Positions 34,758 through 46,300 of a DNA stretch of 64,000 nucleotides are shown one piece after another; within the stretch, counting starts at the first letter, position 1, and each line of letters opens with the position of its first letter. Source of the DNA: Lagopus muta (lineage: Eukaryota; Chordata; Aves; Galliformes; Phasianidae); contig NC_064434.1 of assembly GCF_023343835.1 (NCBI RefSeq), positions 6,429,505 through 6,493,504 on the forward strand, in the 5' to 3' direction. Below the pieces are notes generated by a model. It saw nothing but the letters and a program-made list of their open reading frames with translations, ran no database searches and was not told the origin of the DNA. The translations under genes and the position numbers were made by a program.

Positions 34758-36128
34758 GGACTCGTCCCAGAAAGGGTCACATCGCTCCCAGAAAGTGAGC
34801 AAGGAAGACCCGAGGAATACAGGCTGGTGAGTCTCACCTCTGTGCCTGGGAAGATCATGGAACAGATCCTCCTGGATGACATGCTTGATCACATGAGGAA
34901 TGGGCGTGTGATCCGAGACAGCCAGCATGGCTTCACCAGAGGAAGGTGATGCTTGAGCAATCTGGTGGCCTTCTATGATGGATTGATGGCATCGGTGGAC
35001 AAGGGAAAGGCGACCAATGTCATTTACCTCCATTTGAGCAAGGCCTTTGAGATGGTCCCCCTCCACATCCTTATCTCCAAATTGGAGGGATGTGGATTTG
35101 ATGGGTGGACCATTCAATGGATAAGAAACTGGTTGAAAGGCCACAGATAGAGGGTGGTTATCAATGGTGGAGGCTGGTAATGAGCGGCGTCCCCCAGGGG
35201 TCTGTGTCGGGACCAGTGCTATCTAACATCTTTATCAATGACCACTGAATCGAGAGCACCCTCAGCAAGTTTGGAAGGGATGCCATGCAGAGGGAGCTCA
35301 AGAGGCTGGAAAGGTGGACCAGGGTGAACCTGGTGAGGTTCAACACAAAGTGCAAGGTTTTACACTTGGGCAGAGGAATCCCAGGCATCCCTACAGACTG
35401 GAAGGAGCGGTCCTTGAGAGCAGCCCTGTGGAGAAGGACCTGGGGGTCCTGATGGATGAAAAGCTGAACATGAGCCAGCAGTGTGCTCTTACTGCTTGGA
35501 AAGCAAATGGAATCCTGGGCTCCATCAGCAGAGGGGTGGCCAGCAGGGACAGGGAGGTGATTGTCCTCCTCTACTCTGCTCTTGTGAGGCCCCATCTGGA
35601 CCACTGTGTGCAGGTGTGGAGCCCTCAGTACAAGAAAGACAGGGAGCTGTTGGAGAGGGTCCAGAGGAGAGCCACAAAGATGATCAGGGGACTGGAGCAC
35701 CTCCCCTACAAAGACAGGCTGAGGGAGCTGGGCTTGTTCAGCATGGAGAAAAGAAGGCTGTGGGGTGACCTCAGTGCAGCCTTTCAGTACCTAAAGGGAG
35801 CCTACAAACAGGAGGGGAATCAACTCTTTGAAAGGGCAGATAACAGCAGGACAAGGGGAAATGGTTTGAAGTTGAGGGAGGGAAGATTTAGGTTGGATGT
35901 CAGGGGAAGTTCTTTACAGAGAGAGTGGTGAGGTGCTGGAACAGCTGCCCAGAGAGGCTGTGGATGCCCCGTCCATCCCTGGAGGTGTTCAAGGCCGGAT
36001 TGAATGGGGCCCTGGGCAGCCTGGGCTGCTATGAAATGGGGAGGTTGGTGGCCCTGCATGTGGCAGGGGGTTGGAGCTTCATGATCCTTGAGGTCTTTTC
36101 CAACCCTGGCCATTCTGTGATTCTGTGA
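34758..36128 (+). mobile_element. CR1 LINE, 5'-truncated, about 1.4 kb
   Basis: Contains the C-terminal half of the CR1 reverse transcriptase and 3' region. Recognisable words are [64 protein letters not shown]-like sequence, [20 protein letters not shown] and [20 protein letters not shown], then the 3' end GGTCTTTTCCAACCCTGGCC and the CR1 tail. It is dead: in-frame stops at about 34949 and 35148, and the catalytic ADD-containing segment is missing from the stretch near 35250. It was inserted into a minisatellite. Confidence 0.93.
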
Positions 36129-36370
36129 GATGGGGACATGAAGATGTGGGGACACGGGGAAGTGGGGACATGGGGATATGGGAGTGTGGAGACACAGGGA
36201 CATGGGGACATGAAAATACGGGGATATGGGGACGTGAGGACAAAGGGACACGAAGATGGGGACACGGTGTTGTGGGGACGCACACATGTGGGATCCCCAT
36301 AAGAACATGGGGATACGAGGGCACAGAGAGATGGGGATAAAGGAACACGGGGGTGCGGGGAGCCGGGCCT
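36129..36370. repeat. GGGGACATGGGGATATGGGAG minisatellite, right part
   Basis: Same family as 33960-34757. It runs up to about 50 bp before the CpG island of MAPRE3. Confidence 0.85.
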
Positions 36371-36399
36371 TGAGGACGGGGACCAGGGGACGCGGGGAG

Positions 36400-36700
36400 G
36401 TACCTGCACCGCCCCCCGGCGGATCCTCGGAGGCTCCCACAGTCCTCCACCACCGCCGGCCGCCAGGGGGCGCCATGCCGGAAGCGGCGACGGAGGTAAG
36501 TGGGCGGTCCCTCCGCTCGTTGCCGTGACGACGCGGGGCGCGGTCAGCGTGGCTCCACCCCGCAGCGGGGAAAGCGACGGCAGCGCATGCGCAGTGCCCG
36601 CCCGGTGCCGGCCCGGACCCCAGAGCGCTGCGGGCGGCGGAGAGCGGCGGGGGCTGCCCGAGCGGTGAGCGGGGAGCGGGAGGGGAGGGGGAGCGGGGCG
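36400..36700 (+). promoter_or_regulatory. MAPRE3: MAPRE3 promoter, CTCF- and NRF1-like sites, exon 1
   Basis: A CpG island with CCGGCCGCCAGGGGGCGCC at 36457-36475 (near-consensus CTCF core) and GCGCATGCGC at 36583-36592 (perfect NRF1 site). Two possible first-exon donors exist: GGAG|GTAAGT after 36495 and GAGCG|GTGAGC after 36664. The second looks like the usual non-coding MAPRE3 exon 1. An ATG at 36475 just before the first donor would be out of frame with MAPRE3 and would act as an upstream ORF if used. Confidence 0.6.
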
Positions 36701-36819
36701 GGGGGAGGGGGAGACGGCGCGGCGACGGGGAGCGAGGGGGGGGCGGGCACGGCTTCGTCCGGGGATGACAGGGAGGGGACGGGGGGTCCGAACGGCCCTC
36801 CGGGATGGAGCGGCCCTGC

Positions 36820-36839
36820 GGGGGGGGGGGGGGGGGGGG
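36820..36839. repeat. G20 homopolymer
   Basis: Twenty consecutive G in MAPRE3 intron 1. It is a strong G-quadruplex/polymerase-slippage site and a place where assembly length is uncertain. Confidence 0.85.
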
Positions 36840-36924
36840 TGGCCGTTGTGGGGCTGCCGGGCGGCGGCGTTGGGGCTCCGGTACGGCGGTGGCACAGGGC
36901 TGGCATAGCGGTGGCACGGCGCGT

Positions 36925-36985
36925 CCCGCATCCCTGCCATCCCTGCCATCCCTGCCATCCCTGCCATCCCTGCCATCCCGCATCC
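36925..36985. repeat. ATCCCTGCC 9-bp tandem repeat
   Basis: Five perfect copies of ATCCCTGCC flanked by CATCCCGC variants, continuing as looser CATCCATCCC to about 37050. Perfect units suggest recent expansion and likely length polymorphism. Confidence 0.85.
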
Positions 36986-37254
36986 ATCCCACACCTTCCC
37001 TGCATCCATCCCGCACCCCCCCCCCGCACGCACCTTCCATCCATCCCACACCCGCCCCGCACCCCCGCCTCCCGTTCCCGTCCCGCCGCTCTCCCCGACG
37101 TTTTTTTTGCGCTGTGCCACAATTGAAATGCAGAGCTAAGCTCCCGGCCTGCCCGCCCCGTGGCGCGGCTGCGCTGCCGCAGGGCCGCGGGGATGGGGGG
37201 GGGGAGCGGAGCCGCGGAACGGGACGTGAGCTGTGCTCTGCTCTGCTCTGCTCC

Positions 37255-37710
37255 GGGAGACCCCAATTCTGAGATCCTTCTGCTGCCCCCCCGAGTTCCT
37301 GCGGTCCCCGGTCCTGGTCTCTGCCACCTTCTGGGGTCTCGCTGAGTGAGGGATTCCTCCTGCTGGGATCCTGAGGTGTCGGCTGTCCTCCCCCCTCTCC
37401 CAGCACCTGAGGTCCCCGATTCTGGGGTCTCCGATCCTGAAGTCTCTATGCTCCTGGGATCCCTCCAGTCCTGGGGGTCCCCTCCTGACTGTGGGATTCT
37501 CCAGACTCCTGGGTTTCCCTGTGTTCCTGGAGTCCCCCCCGGCTCCTGGAGTCTCTGCTGCTGTGGTCCCCCCGATCGTGGCATCCCTCCTCCTGGGGTG
37601 CTCTATCCTCCAATCCTGAGGACCTCCCAATCCCGGGGGTTCCCCCTATTCTTGCGGTCTCTCCTCCCAGGATCCCCGCTCCTCCCCCAGCCGCAGGGTT
37701 TCCCCTTTCC
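37255..37710. repeat. CTCCTGGGGTCCCC minisatellite in MAPRE3 intron 1
   Basis: Units of 15-18 bp such as GATCCTGAGGTCYCYG and TCCTGGGGTCCCCCC. Confidence 0.7.
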
Positions 37711-38680
37711 CCCCATTTTGGCGTGGGCTCAGCGCCGTACCGCCAGCCTCCAAATCCCGTCGCCCGGAGGATGCCGGTTGACAGATACCGCGGCACGGCG
37801 GCGGTTCCCACCCCGGGCTGGCACGCGTGGCACCACGTCTGGCACGGGGTTGACCTGGATTCGCCGCCGCGGTTGCGAGCGAAAGTCCTTGTCTCACTAC
37901 AGGGAGGAGACGCCGAGCTCCCCCCGATGCTGTTTGAGCCCCACGTCGGGCATCCCGGGGCCGCGGTGCCCACAGGGCTGTCCCCATCTCGCACCGTGTG
38001 CCAGCGGCACGGCGGCACCGCAGTGCGTGGCTCAGCGCCGTGCATGACTCAGCTCCGCTCCCCCCGCGCCAGCAGCTCCGGGCCGGGGGGACCCAGAGGG
38101 TTGGCTGCACCCCGGCTGATGGGGAGGAGACGGCTCTGCTCCCCCTCCCCTCTCCTCCCCCCTCCTATCCAGAGCGTGGCTCGCAGCTGGCTCCTAAGCC
38201 GTGATCTCTGATGTGCGCTGCAGAGTGAAAGCGGATTAATGCCTATGGATGGGGGCTTGGGGGCTGCGGGGGGAGGAAGGGACCCCCGCAACACCCCCAG
38301 TGCAGTAGGGTCGCTTCCCAACGCCTTTGGCCACAACCGGCGGGTTGATTGCTGTGTGCCCAATCCCCAGCATTGGGTGTGGGGTGAAAGTGCAGCACCG
38401 TGGCCTTTCCCCCCCCACCCCGAGTGCTGTGCCCTGGGGCTGGGGGCTGCGCCCTGCCCCGCATCCCCTCGCCATCTGGGCACGGGATCTCTTGGCAGAT
38501 GTTGCCCCTGTAAGCCCTGCTCCAGTGTACCCTGGGCAGATTAGGATGCAATCGAGGGCTGGGCCGGGCCGGGGGGGCTGTAAGCTGCTTAAGGGGTTGG
38601 TGGCACACCCACAGCCCCCCAGCACCATGTCTGTGGTTGGGGCATCGTGATGGTACCTGGCTGCATAATGCATCTTCTGC
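37711..38680. other. MAPRE3 intron 1, unique sequence
   Basis: GC-rich sequence with no recognised exon. Several frames are open but carry no known domain. Confidence 0.4.
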
Positions 38681-38689
38681 CCCACAGCC

Positions 38690-38990
38690 ATGCCCCGTGG
38701 GTGGGACATCCCAATGGGGAGGGTCACATCCTGCTCCCCCTCCCCCACAACCATGTCCCCCCCCCCACAGGGGCTCCCAGTGGCACCGGGCTGCATCCTG
38801 CCCCACAGCCATGACCCCCAGAGGGGAGGGTCTCAATGCCACTGGGCTGCATCCTGCCCCACAGCCATGGCCCCCAGAGGGGAGGGTCTCAATGCCACTG
38901 GGCTGCATCCTGCCCCACAGCCATGACCCCCAGAGGGGAGGGTCTCAGTGGCACTGGGCTGCATCCTGCCGCATAGCTGCGCCCACAGAA
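38690..38990. repeat. 56-bp tandem repeat bearing decoy 3' splice sites
   Basis: Three close copies and one or two diverged copies of a 56-bp unit (CCCAGAGGGGAGGGTCTCAA ... CTGCATCCTGCCCCACAGCC). Every unit ends in CCTGCCCCACAG, a good acceptor-like sequence, and the array lies just upstream of the true MAPRE3 exon 2 acceptor (CATCTCTCTGCAG, 39199). Confidence 0.85.
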
Positions 38991-39206
38991 GACAGAGGTC
39001 CCAATGGCACCAGCTCAGTACTCAGCAGGGAGGGTAACATCCTGCCCCAGAGAGAGGGATCTCCATGGGAAGGACCGCATCTTGCCCCACAGCCATGCAC
39101 CGCAGAGCGGGGTTCCTGATGGGAAAGGCTGCTTCCTGCCCCACAGCCGTGCCCTACGGAAGGCTGGGGGATCCCACATGACAGCCCATCTCTCTGCAGC
39201 TGGGGC

Positions 39207-40813
39207 ATGGCCGTCAATGTGTACTCCACCTCGGTGACCAGCGAGAACCTGAGCCGCCATGACATGCTGGCCTGGGTCAACGACTCCCTGCAGCTCAACT
39301 ACACCAAGATCGAGCAGCTCTGCTCAGGTGGGGATGTGCCACCACCCCGTGGTGTCCCCCTGGGGGTGTCACAGCCACCTGACATGTTTCCCTCCTGTCC
39401 CCCACCCAGGGGCTGCCTACTGCCAGTTCATGGACATGCTGTTTCCCGGCTGCGTGCACCTGCGGAAGGTGAAGTTCCAGGCCAAACTGGAGCACGAGTA
39501 CATCCACAACTTCAAAGTGTTGCAGGCCGCCTTCAAGAAGATGGGAGTGGATAAGGTAGGTCCTGGGGTGAGGGGGGGGGGGGGGCACACCGGGGGGTCC
39601 TGGGTGGGGAGGGCGGCCCCCAGCCCGTATGTCCCCACAGATCATCGCAGTGGAGAGGCTGGTGAAGGGAAAGTTCCAGGACAACTTTGAGTTCATCCAA
39701 TGGTTCAAGAAGTTCTTCGATGCCAACTATGACGGGAAGGAATACAACCCGCTGCTGGCACGGCAGGGCCAGGACGCGGCGCCTGCCCCTAACCCAGGTG
39801 ATCACAGCTTCAACAAACCCAAGAAACTCATTGGCACTGCAGGTAATGCCCTGGACCCCCGCCTCCTGTGCCCCACATTGCTCTCACTGCGCTCAGTGTG
39901 CACCCCCGGCGTGCCCCCACCCTGCCCTGCCTGCGCTCTGCTGCCTGCAGCCATTGGGGACAGGCAGGGGACACCGCGGTAGGACGGGGACAGTGCCACA
40001 ACCCAGGGCTGTGCTGTAACCCAGGGGCGGTGCCACAACTTAGGACAGTGCCACGACCCGGGAACGGTGCCTTGACCCCGTGGATGAGTGCCTGCTGGCT
40101 GCCTGCATGGCAAAGCCCCCCCTCGGTCACAAGCACCACCTGCACAGGGGCTGCGAGGGGCGCGGGGAGGGCTCTGCCTGGGGAAACTGAGGCACGGGGG
40201 CAGCTCAGCCCCTCAGCCTGCTGCCACCAGGTGGGGGTTCCCCGGTATTAATGCTGCTCTCCGGCCCCCCCAAGTCCCACAGAGGACCTCCCCCACGGGC
40301 CCCAAGAACACGCAGCACCCGGCACGCCTGGGCAACGTCCCCACTGGCATCCTGCGGAAAAACTCACCTGCCACCCGCAACGGGGGCCCCGAGGCTGACG
40401 CACAGATCTTGGAGCTCAACCAGCAGGTACACTGGGGACACGGGGAGCACGGAACGAGGGGAACCCCCCCAGTCAGTGCTAACGTCCCCATCCGCCTGCA
40501 GCTGATGGATCTGAAGCTGACGGTGGACGGCTTGGAGAAGGAGCGGGATTTCTACTTCAGCAAACTGCGGGACATCGAACTCATCTGCCAGGAGCACGAG
40601 AACGAGAACAGCCCCATCATCAGCGGCATCGTCAGCGTGCTCTACGCCACCGAGGTGCGTGCCCTGTGTGCCCTGCTCCGCAGCCCCGGGGCCGGGCTCG
40701 CTGTTCATCGAGTCCCGGTGCTGACGGTGCCGTGTCCCCCGCAGGAGGGCTTCGCCCCGCCGGAGGACGACGAGCTGGAGGAGCAGCAAACGGAGGAGCA
40801 GGACGAGTACTGA
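39207..40813 (+). CDS. MAPRE3: Microtubule plus-end binding protein EB3
   Basis: End-binding protein that tracks growing microtubule plus ends, important in neurons and muscle. Six coding exons: 39207-39327, 39410-39555, 39641-39842, 40275-40426, 40502-40654 and 40745-40813. All are in phase and encode 280 residues. An N-terminal calponin-homology domain ([53 protein letters not shown]) is followed by a Ser/Pro linker, the coiled-coil EB homology domain ([20 protein letters not shown]) and the acidic EEQDEY tail that binds CAP-Gly proteins. Linker and tail sequence identify EB3 rather than EB1 or EB2. Exon 2 begins seven nt before the ATG. Confidence 0.97.
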
Positions 40814-40916
40814 CCCACCGCGCCCCACCCCACGTCCGACCCCTCCATAGACATTGAGGCCCGAGTCCCAGCACCCCACCGCCATCGCAGCTCCGTGGGA
40901 CGATGCCGATGTCCAC

Positions 40917-41322
40917 AATAAACCAAACACCGCACAGCGGAGCGGGGCCGTGCGTCTGCCGGGGGGGACGCGCCCCAGCCCCACCCTCGCCCCTTTCACC
41001 CCATATTTATTTCAGTTCCTCTCCGCCCCCACTGTGCCATGGCTTTGGGACGGGGTGGGGGGCAGCCCCGGTGCCTCCACCCTGAGTCGGGGGGTCCGCG
41101 CCGGGCCCGCAGCCCTGAAAGGAGGAGGAAAAGGAGGAGGAGGAGGAAGAGGAGGAGAAGGAAGGCCCGGCCCGGTGGGGGCAGCGCGGGTCCGGGCGCT
41201 GTGGGGGGTGGGGGGGGGTACCGAGAGCGGCCCGGCCCGGCCTTCCCCCTCGCTGCATCGCTTTCAGCGCCGTCACCGCGGTTGCACAGCGCGCATCTGT
41301 GTTCGGTTTTATTTAAAATAAA
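40917..41322 (+). terminator. MAPRE3: MAPRE3 polyadenylation signals
   Basis: Two AATAAA hexamers, at 40917-40922 and 41317-41322, follow the stop codon by about 105 and 500 nt. Either or both could be used. The second lies about 180 bp before the distal element of the first U1 gene. Confidence 0.6.
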
Positions 41323-41501
41323 CTTCGCGTGGTACAACGCCGTGCGCCCGCATAACGCCGCGCTACCAGCGTCCCGCAGCACCGCCTACTGCGGGAGACA
41401 GGGCGGAAGTGGGGCACGGCGGAAGTAGCCGAAGCGGAAGAGAGGCAAGGCTACGCAGAGCGGAGACTGTGCGCGGGAAATGGTCGTTAGTGGGTGGGGA
41501 T

Positions 41502-41536
41502 ATGTAAATCGGCCCGCGCGCGGCATGACGGGAGCG
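41502..41536 (+). promoter_or_regulatory. U1 copy 1 distal enhancer (octamer + SPH)
   Basis: ATGTAAAT (41502-41509, one mismatch to the Oct-1 octamer) is followed by an inverted SPH/ZNF143 site around GGCATGACGGGAG. It is 213-220 bp upstream of the U1 start, the standard distal-element position of Pol II snRNA genes. A proximal element GTCGCCGTGC lies at about -61. Confidence 0.75.
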
Positions 41537-41721
41537 CAACAAACCGGGAAAAGCAACGCGCGTGAAGCCGCGTAGAATCTGCGTGGGCCGCGGCGCGGGG
41601 CTCGGAGAGGGGCGCGGAGTTGGACGGGGAGCAGAGTGGGAAGAGTGGCTGGGGACGGCGGTCGCCGTGCGGTGCGGGCTGGTGGCGGGGCGTGGGGAGC
41701 GGGGCGGCGGGTGAACAAAGC

Positions 41722-41885
41722 ATACTTACCTGGCAGGGGAGACACCATGATCAGGCAGGTGGTTTTCCCAGGGCGAGGCTCATCCCCTGCACTCCGGGTG
41801 TGCTGACCCCTGCGATTTCCCCAAATGCGGGAAACTCGACTGCATAATTTGTGGTAGTGGGGGACTGCGTTCGCGCTCTCCCCTG
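41722..41885 (+). ncRNA. U1 snRNA, copy 1 (variant loops)
   Basis: A 164-nt U1 snRNA, the spliceosomal RNA that pairs with 5' splice sites. The 5' end ATACTTACCTG and Sm site AATTTGTGG are intact. Compared with the vertebrate consensus, stem-loop I reads GATCAGGCAG (usually GATCANGAAG; U1-70K site) and stem-loop II reads CCTGCACTCC (usually ATTGCACTCC; U1A site). All four copies here are identical. The stem pairings look preserved. It could be a working variant U1 or a family of decayed copies; identical sequence and intact promoters favour function. Confidence 0.93.
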
Positions 41886-42522
41886 GTCATTGCGGTTAAC
41901 AGCAGAACTCGCCTATTTCACAGCGCTCTGTCGCTCTTCTTCGCTCTCTGCTCCTCTCCTTCCCGCCGCTCTCCATGTCGCCATGCTCCGTTCCGGAGCG
42001 GGGCTGCTGCCAGAAACGCGTTTGTTTCATCCATCGCTAACGCATAACTACGCTGGAGACGAGCAGCTGTCCTCTCCAATGCCAGCTGTTCTTGTCTCTC
42101 CCGTTGCCCTGCCTGGAGTCTGCTGAGACAAACTGACTAGACAACAGCCTCTTGGTTTCTGTCAAGACGCGTTCAAGATGTTGTGTGTTCACCCACCCAA
42201 CTGCGTAACACCGTGGCTCTTTTTCTGCAATTAGATTTCTGGATCTCGGAACGGCGTACGGTTAAGAGCACGAGGTGGAGCATCAGGCCGCAGCTCCGCA
42301 CCGCGAGGCACTTCGGACCCCGGCAGCGCTCGGAACCGTTCAGAGCGCAGAGCGGGGCTGCTGTTGGCAGAGCGTGAAGCGCAAACGGGCGCGGCTATGC
42401 AAATAGGGCGGTGCGCGAGGCGTGCCGGGATATCACAGAGCTAGCCGCCAAGACTAATAACTCGACCGGCAGATCTGCACCGCAGGGATCAGTAGCTGCC
42501 ATCTGTCCTTTGACCACAAAGC

Positions 42523-42686
42523 CAGGGGAGAGCGCGAACGCAGTCCCCCACTACCACAAATTATGCAGTCGAGTTTCCCGCATTTGGGGAAATCGCAGGG
42601 GTCAGCACACCCGGAGTGCAGGGGATGAGCCTCGCCCTGGGAAAACCACCTGCCTGATCATGGTGTCTCCCCTGCCAGGTAAGTAT
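42523..42686 (-). ncRNA. U1 snRNA, copy 2 (variant loops)
   Basis: Minus-strand 164-nt U1, identical to copy 1 and converging on it across a 637-bp spacer. Same two loop changes. Downstream (on its strand) it runs into GCTTTGTGGTCAAAGG, different from the sequence after copy 1, so the spacer is not itself palindromic. Confidence 0.93.
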
Positions 42687-42875
42687 GCTTTGCTCTCCCG
42701 CCGCCCCCCTCCCCACGCCCCGCCACCAGCCCGCACCGCACGGCGACCGCCGTCCCCAGCCACTCTTCCCACTCTGCTCCCCGTCCAACTCCGCGCCCCT
42801 CTCCAAGCCCCGCGCCGCGGCCCACGCAGATTCTACGCGGCTTCACGCGCGTTGCTTTTCCCGGTTTGTTGCGCT

Positions 42876-42906
42876 CCCGTCATGCCATTCGCGGGTCGAT
42901 CTGCAT
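42876..42906 (-). promoter_or_regulatory. U1 copy 2 distal enhancer
   Basis: ATCTGCAT at 42899-42906 (on the minus strand ATGCAGAT, one mismatch to the octamer) next to CTCCCGTCATGCC, the SPH core. It lies 213-220 bp upstream of the start at 42686. Confidence 0.75.
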
Positions 42907-43054
42907 ACCGATCCGCACGGCACTGCCCCCTTCCGCAGCAGCTCCGCTCACAGCAGCGCCTCGGCGCGCGCTGTGTTGCAGCCGTACCGGAATTAGCACG
43001 GAGACCTCCTCAGCAAAGCCAAACCGACGGGTCGCTGTCATTGGCGACTCCTGC

Positions 43055-43312
43055 TGCAGGGAGCAGGAAGGGAGGTTTAGGCTGGATCTTAGGAGGAAGT
43101 TTTTCCCCCAGAGGGTGGTGAGGCACTGGAACAGGTTGCCCAAGGAGGCTGTGGATGCCCCATCCCTGCAGGCATTCAAGGCCAGGCTGGATGTGGCTCT
43201 GGGCAGCCTGGGCTGCTGGTTGGTGACCTGCACACAGCAGGGGGTTGGAACTGGATGAGCATTGTGGGCCTTTGCAACCCAGGCCAGTATATGATTCTGT
43301 GGTTCTATGATT
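43055..43312 (+). mobile_element. CR1 LINE 3' end fragment
   Basis: GGAGGTTTAGGCTGGATCTT to GGCCAGTATATGATTCTG, the last 260 bp of a CR1, ending with the octamer tail. It stands directly before a second, longer CR1 in the same orientation. Confidence 0.9.
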
Positions 43313-46300
43313 TCAGGGGATAAACAGGAGTAGCTTCTCCCACTGGCAGAAGGGAGTTTTACACTGGGAGTTGGGAAGGTTCATTGATAGAGCTTTAAAG
43401 TAGGTACAAAGGGGGGATGGAGGGTGTAACTGGGGTCACCAGAATGGAGCCTGTATGTAACACCCCAGTGCTTGTAGGGGGGGGATGTGCTAGTAAGTTC
43501 CCACAGCCTTGTGTCTTGGTGGAGGAGGACGACTCACCCTTTTGTGGGAAGAACATGAGGTTGGTGGCTGTGGAAACACCTGAGGATAGTCATGAGGATA
43601 TTAGGGCTACTGCCACTCCAAAGGAGGCCCAGCTCAGGTGCTTTTACACCAATGCACGCAGCATGGGGAATAAACTGGAGGAGCTGGAGGCCATCGTGCA
43701 GGATGGCTGCTATCTTTTCAATAGAGATGGGCAAGGCAGGAAAGGTGGTGGTGTAGCCTCTATGTTAAGATGGTGAATGTATGGAAATTAATGATGGTTG
43801 TGATTGGGTTGAGAGCTTATGGGTCAGAATAAAAGCGAAGGCCAATAAGGCTGATATTGTCATGGGAGTCTGATACAGGACACTCAAACAGGATGAAGAG
43901 GTGGACAAGACACTTTATAGACAGTTGAGGTCTCAAGGTCACTGCCCCTTGTTCTCATGGGAGACTTCAACTTCCCAGCCATCTGCTGGGTTTATAATAC
44001 AGCAGATAGGGAGCAGTTCCAGAGGTTCCTAGAGTGTGTGGAGGATGACTTCCTGACACAGCTGGTGAAGGAGCCAACAAGGGGAAGCAAAATCCTGGGC
44101 CTGTTGTTTGTTAACAGAAGTTCTTGTGGGGGATGTAAAGGTTGGAGGCCGTCTGGGGCAAAGTGATCATGAGATGCTGGATTGCTTGATCCTTGCTGAA
44201 CCATGGAGGGGAGCCAGCAGAACTGCCACCTTGGACTTCCAGAGGGCAGACTTGAACCTCTTCAGGACCATAGGTGAGAGGGTCCCTTGGGATGTAGTTT
44301 TGGAGAGTGTGGGAGCCCAGGAAGGCTGGGAATACTTTAAGGAAGTAGTTTTAAGCTGGCCATCCCCAAGTCATGGAAGATGAGCCAACGGGCAAGGAGG
44401 TGAACTGGCTGAACGGAGACCTTTGGCTGGAACTCAAGAACAGAAGGAAAGTTTATGGTCTCTGGAAGAGTGGGCAAGCTTCTGAGGATGGTTACAACTA
44501 CGCAGTGAAGCTGTGCAAGGAGAAAATTAGAAAAGTCAAAGCCTGGCTAGAACTGAACTTTGCCACTAAGGTAAAGGGCAAGAATAAATATTTCTATAAA
44601 TACATCAACGGCAAGAGGAGAGCTAGGGAGAATCTCCATCCCTTGTTGGACGCTGAGGGCAACTTGGTGACCAAGGATCAGGATAAGGCTGAGGTACTTA
44701 ATGCCTTCTTTGCCTCAGTCTTTAATAGACTTGTTACTCCCTGGGCACACAGCCCCCTGTGCTGGTAGATAGGGATGGGGAACAGGATAGGCCCAGAATA
44801 ACCCATGATGAGATGGTTTTGGACCTGCTCCAAAAGCTGGGTGCTCACAAATCTGTGGGGCCGTATAGATTGCACCCTAGGGGGCTGAGGGAGTTGGAGG
44901 ATGTGGTTGCCAAGCCACTCTCCATCATCCTTCAGCAGTCCTGGCTAACCGGGAATGCCCAGCAGACTGGAGACTGGCAAATGTGAAGCCCATCTTCAAA
45001 AAGGGCCGGAAAGATGATCCTGGTAGCTACAGATCTATCAGCCTCACCTCAGTGCCGGGGGAAGTTGTGGAACAGATAATCTTGGGAGCCATCATGGACC
45101 TGTTCAAGATCAACCAGGGGATCAGGCCCAGTCAGCATGGGTTTACGAATGATAGATCAGTCTGACAAACCTGATTGCATTCTATGACAAGGTGACCCGC
45201 TTAGTGAATGAAGGTAAGGCTGTTGGTGTGGTCTACCTGAACTTCAGTAAAGCCTTTGACACTGTCCCCCACAACATTCTCATGGAGAAGCTGGCTGCCC
45301 ATGGTTTAGATGGGCATATGCCCCCACTAGGCAAAACGCTGGCTGGATGGCCAGGCCCAAAGAGTTGCAGTCAATGGAGTTAAATGCAGTTGGTGGCCAG
45401 TCACGAATGGTGTCCCCCAGGGCTTGGTAGTGGGGCTGCTTCTCTTTAACATCTTTATTAATGATGTTGACAAGGGGAATGAGTGCACCCTCAGTAAGTC
45501 TGAGAGGACACCAAGTTGGGAGGGAGTATTGATCTGCCTGGGGGAGAAGGGCACTACAGAGGGACCTGGATAGACTGGATTGATTGGCCAAGGTTAACTG
45601 TGTGAGTTTCAGTAGGGCCAAGTGTCAGGTCCTGCATTTTGGTCACAACAACCCCAGGCAACCCTACAGGCTTGGGGAGGAGTGGCTGGAAAGCTGCCTG
45701 ATGGAAAGGGACCTTGGTGTGCAGATGGGCAGCCAGCTGAATATGAGCCACCTGAATATGTCCAGCCAAGAAGGCCAGTGGCATCCTGGCTTGTATCAGG
45801 AATGGTGTGGTGAGCAGGACTAGGGAAGTCATCCTGCCCCTGTACTTGGCATTGGTGAGGCCTCACCTTGAGTACTGCGTTCAGTTTTGGGCATCTCAGT
45901 ACAGAAAGGACATGGAGGTGCTGGAGCAGGTTCAAAAGAGGGTAACAAGGCTGGTGAAGGGCTTGGAGAATGTGCCCTGTGAAGGGAGACTGAAGGAACT
46001 GGGGCTGTTCAGTCTGGGGAAAAGGAGGCTGAGGGGAGACCTGATTGCTCTCTTCCAGTATCTGCAAGGTGCTTACAGCAGAGCGGGGCTGGTCTCTTCT
46101 CACTGGTGACAGGATGAGGGGAAATGGCCTCAAGTTGTGCCAGGGTCAGTTTACGTTGGATATCAGGAAACACTTCTTTACAGAAAGGGTTGTTAAGCAC
46201 TGCAATGGGCTGCCCAGGGAGGTGGTTGAGTCACATCCCTGGATGTGTTTAAAATCCATTTGTTTGTGGTGCTCAGGGACGTGATTGAGCAGAGGGCTGT

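Noticed and set aside
33275-34882. A 535-residue minus-strand open frame (Ser-Pro-Cys-Pro-His repeats)
   Set aside because: It spans DPYSL5's last exon, its 3'UTR and the GGGGACATG array on the opposite strand. The repeat period of multiples of 3 and high GC explain it.
36475-36495. A short protein start MPEAATE before a perfect donor
   Set aside because: Splicing to MAPRE3 exon 2 puts it out of frame with the EB3 start, so it is at most an upstream ORF.
42411-43121. Long frames crossing the U1 genes
   Set aside because: They read through the U1 RNA and its promoter and recur in both arms of the palindrome, so they are shadows of non-coding sequence.
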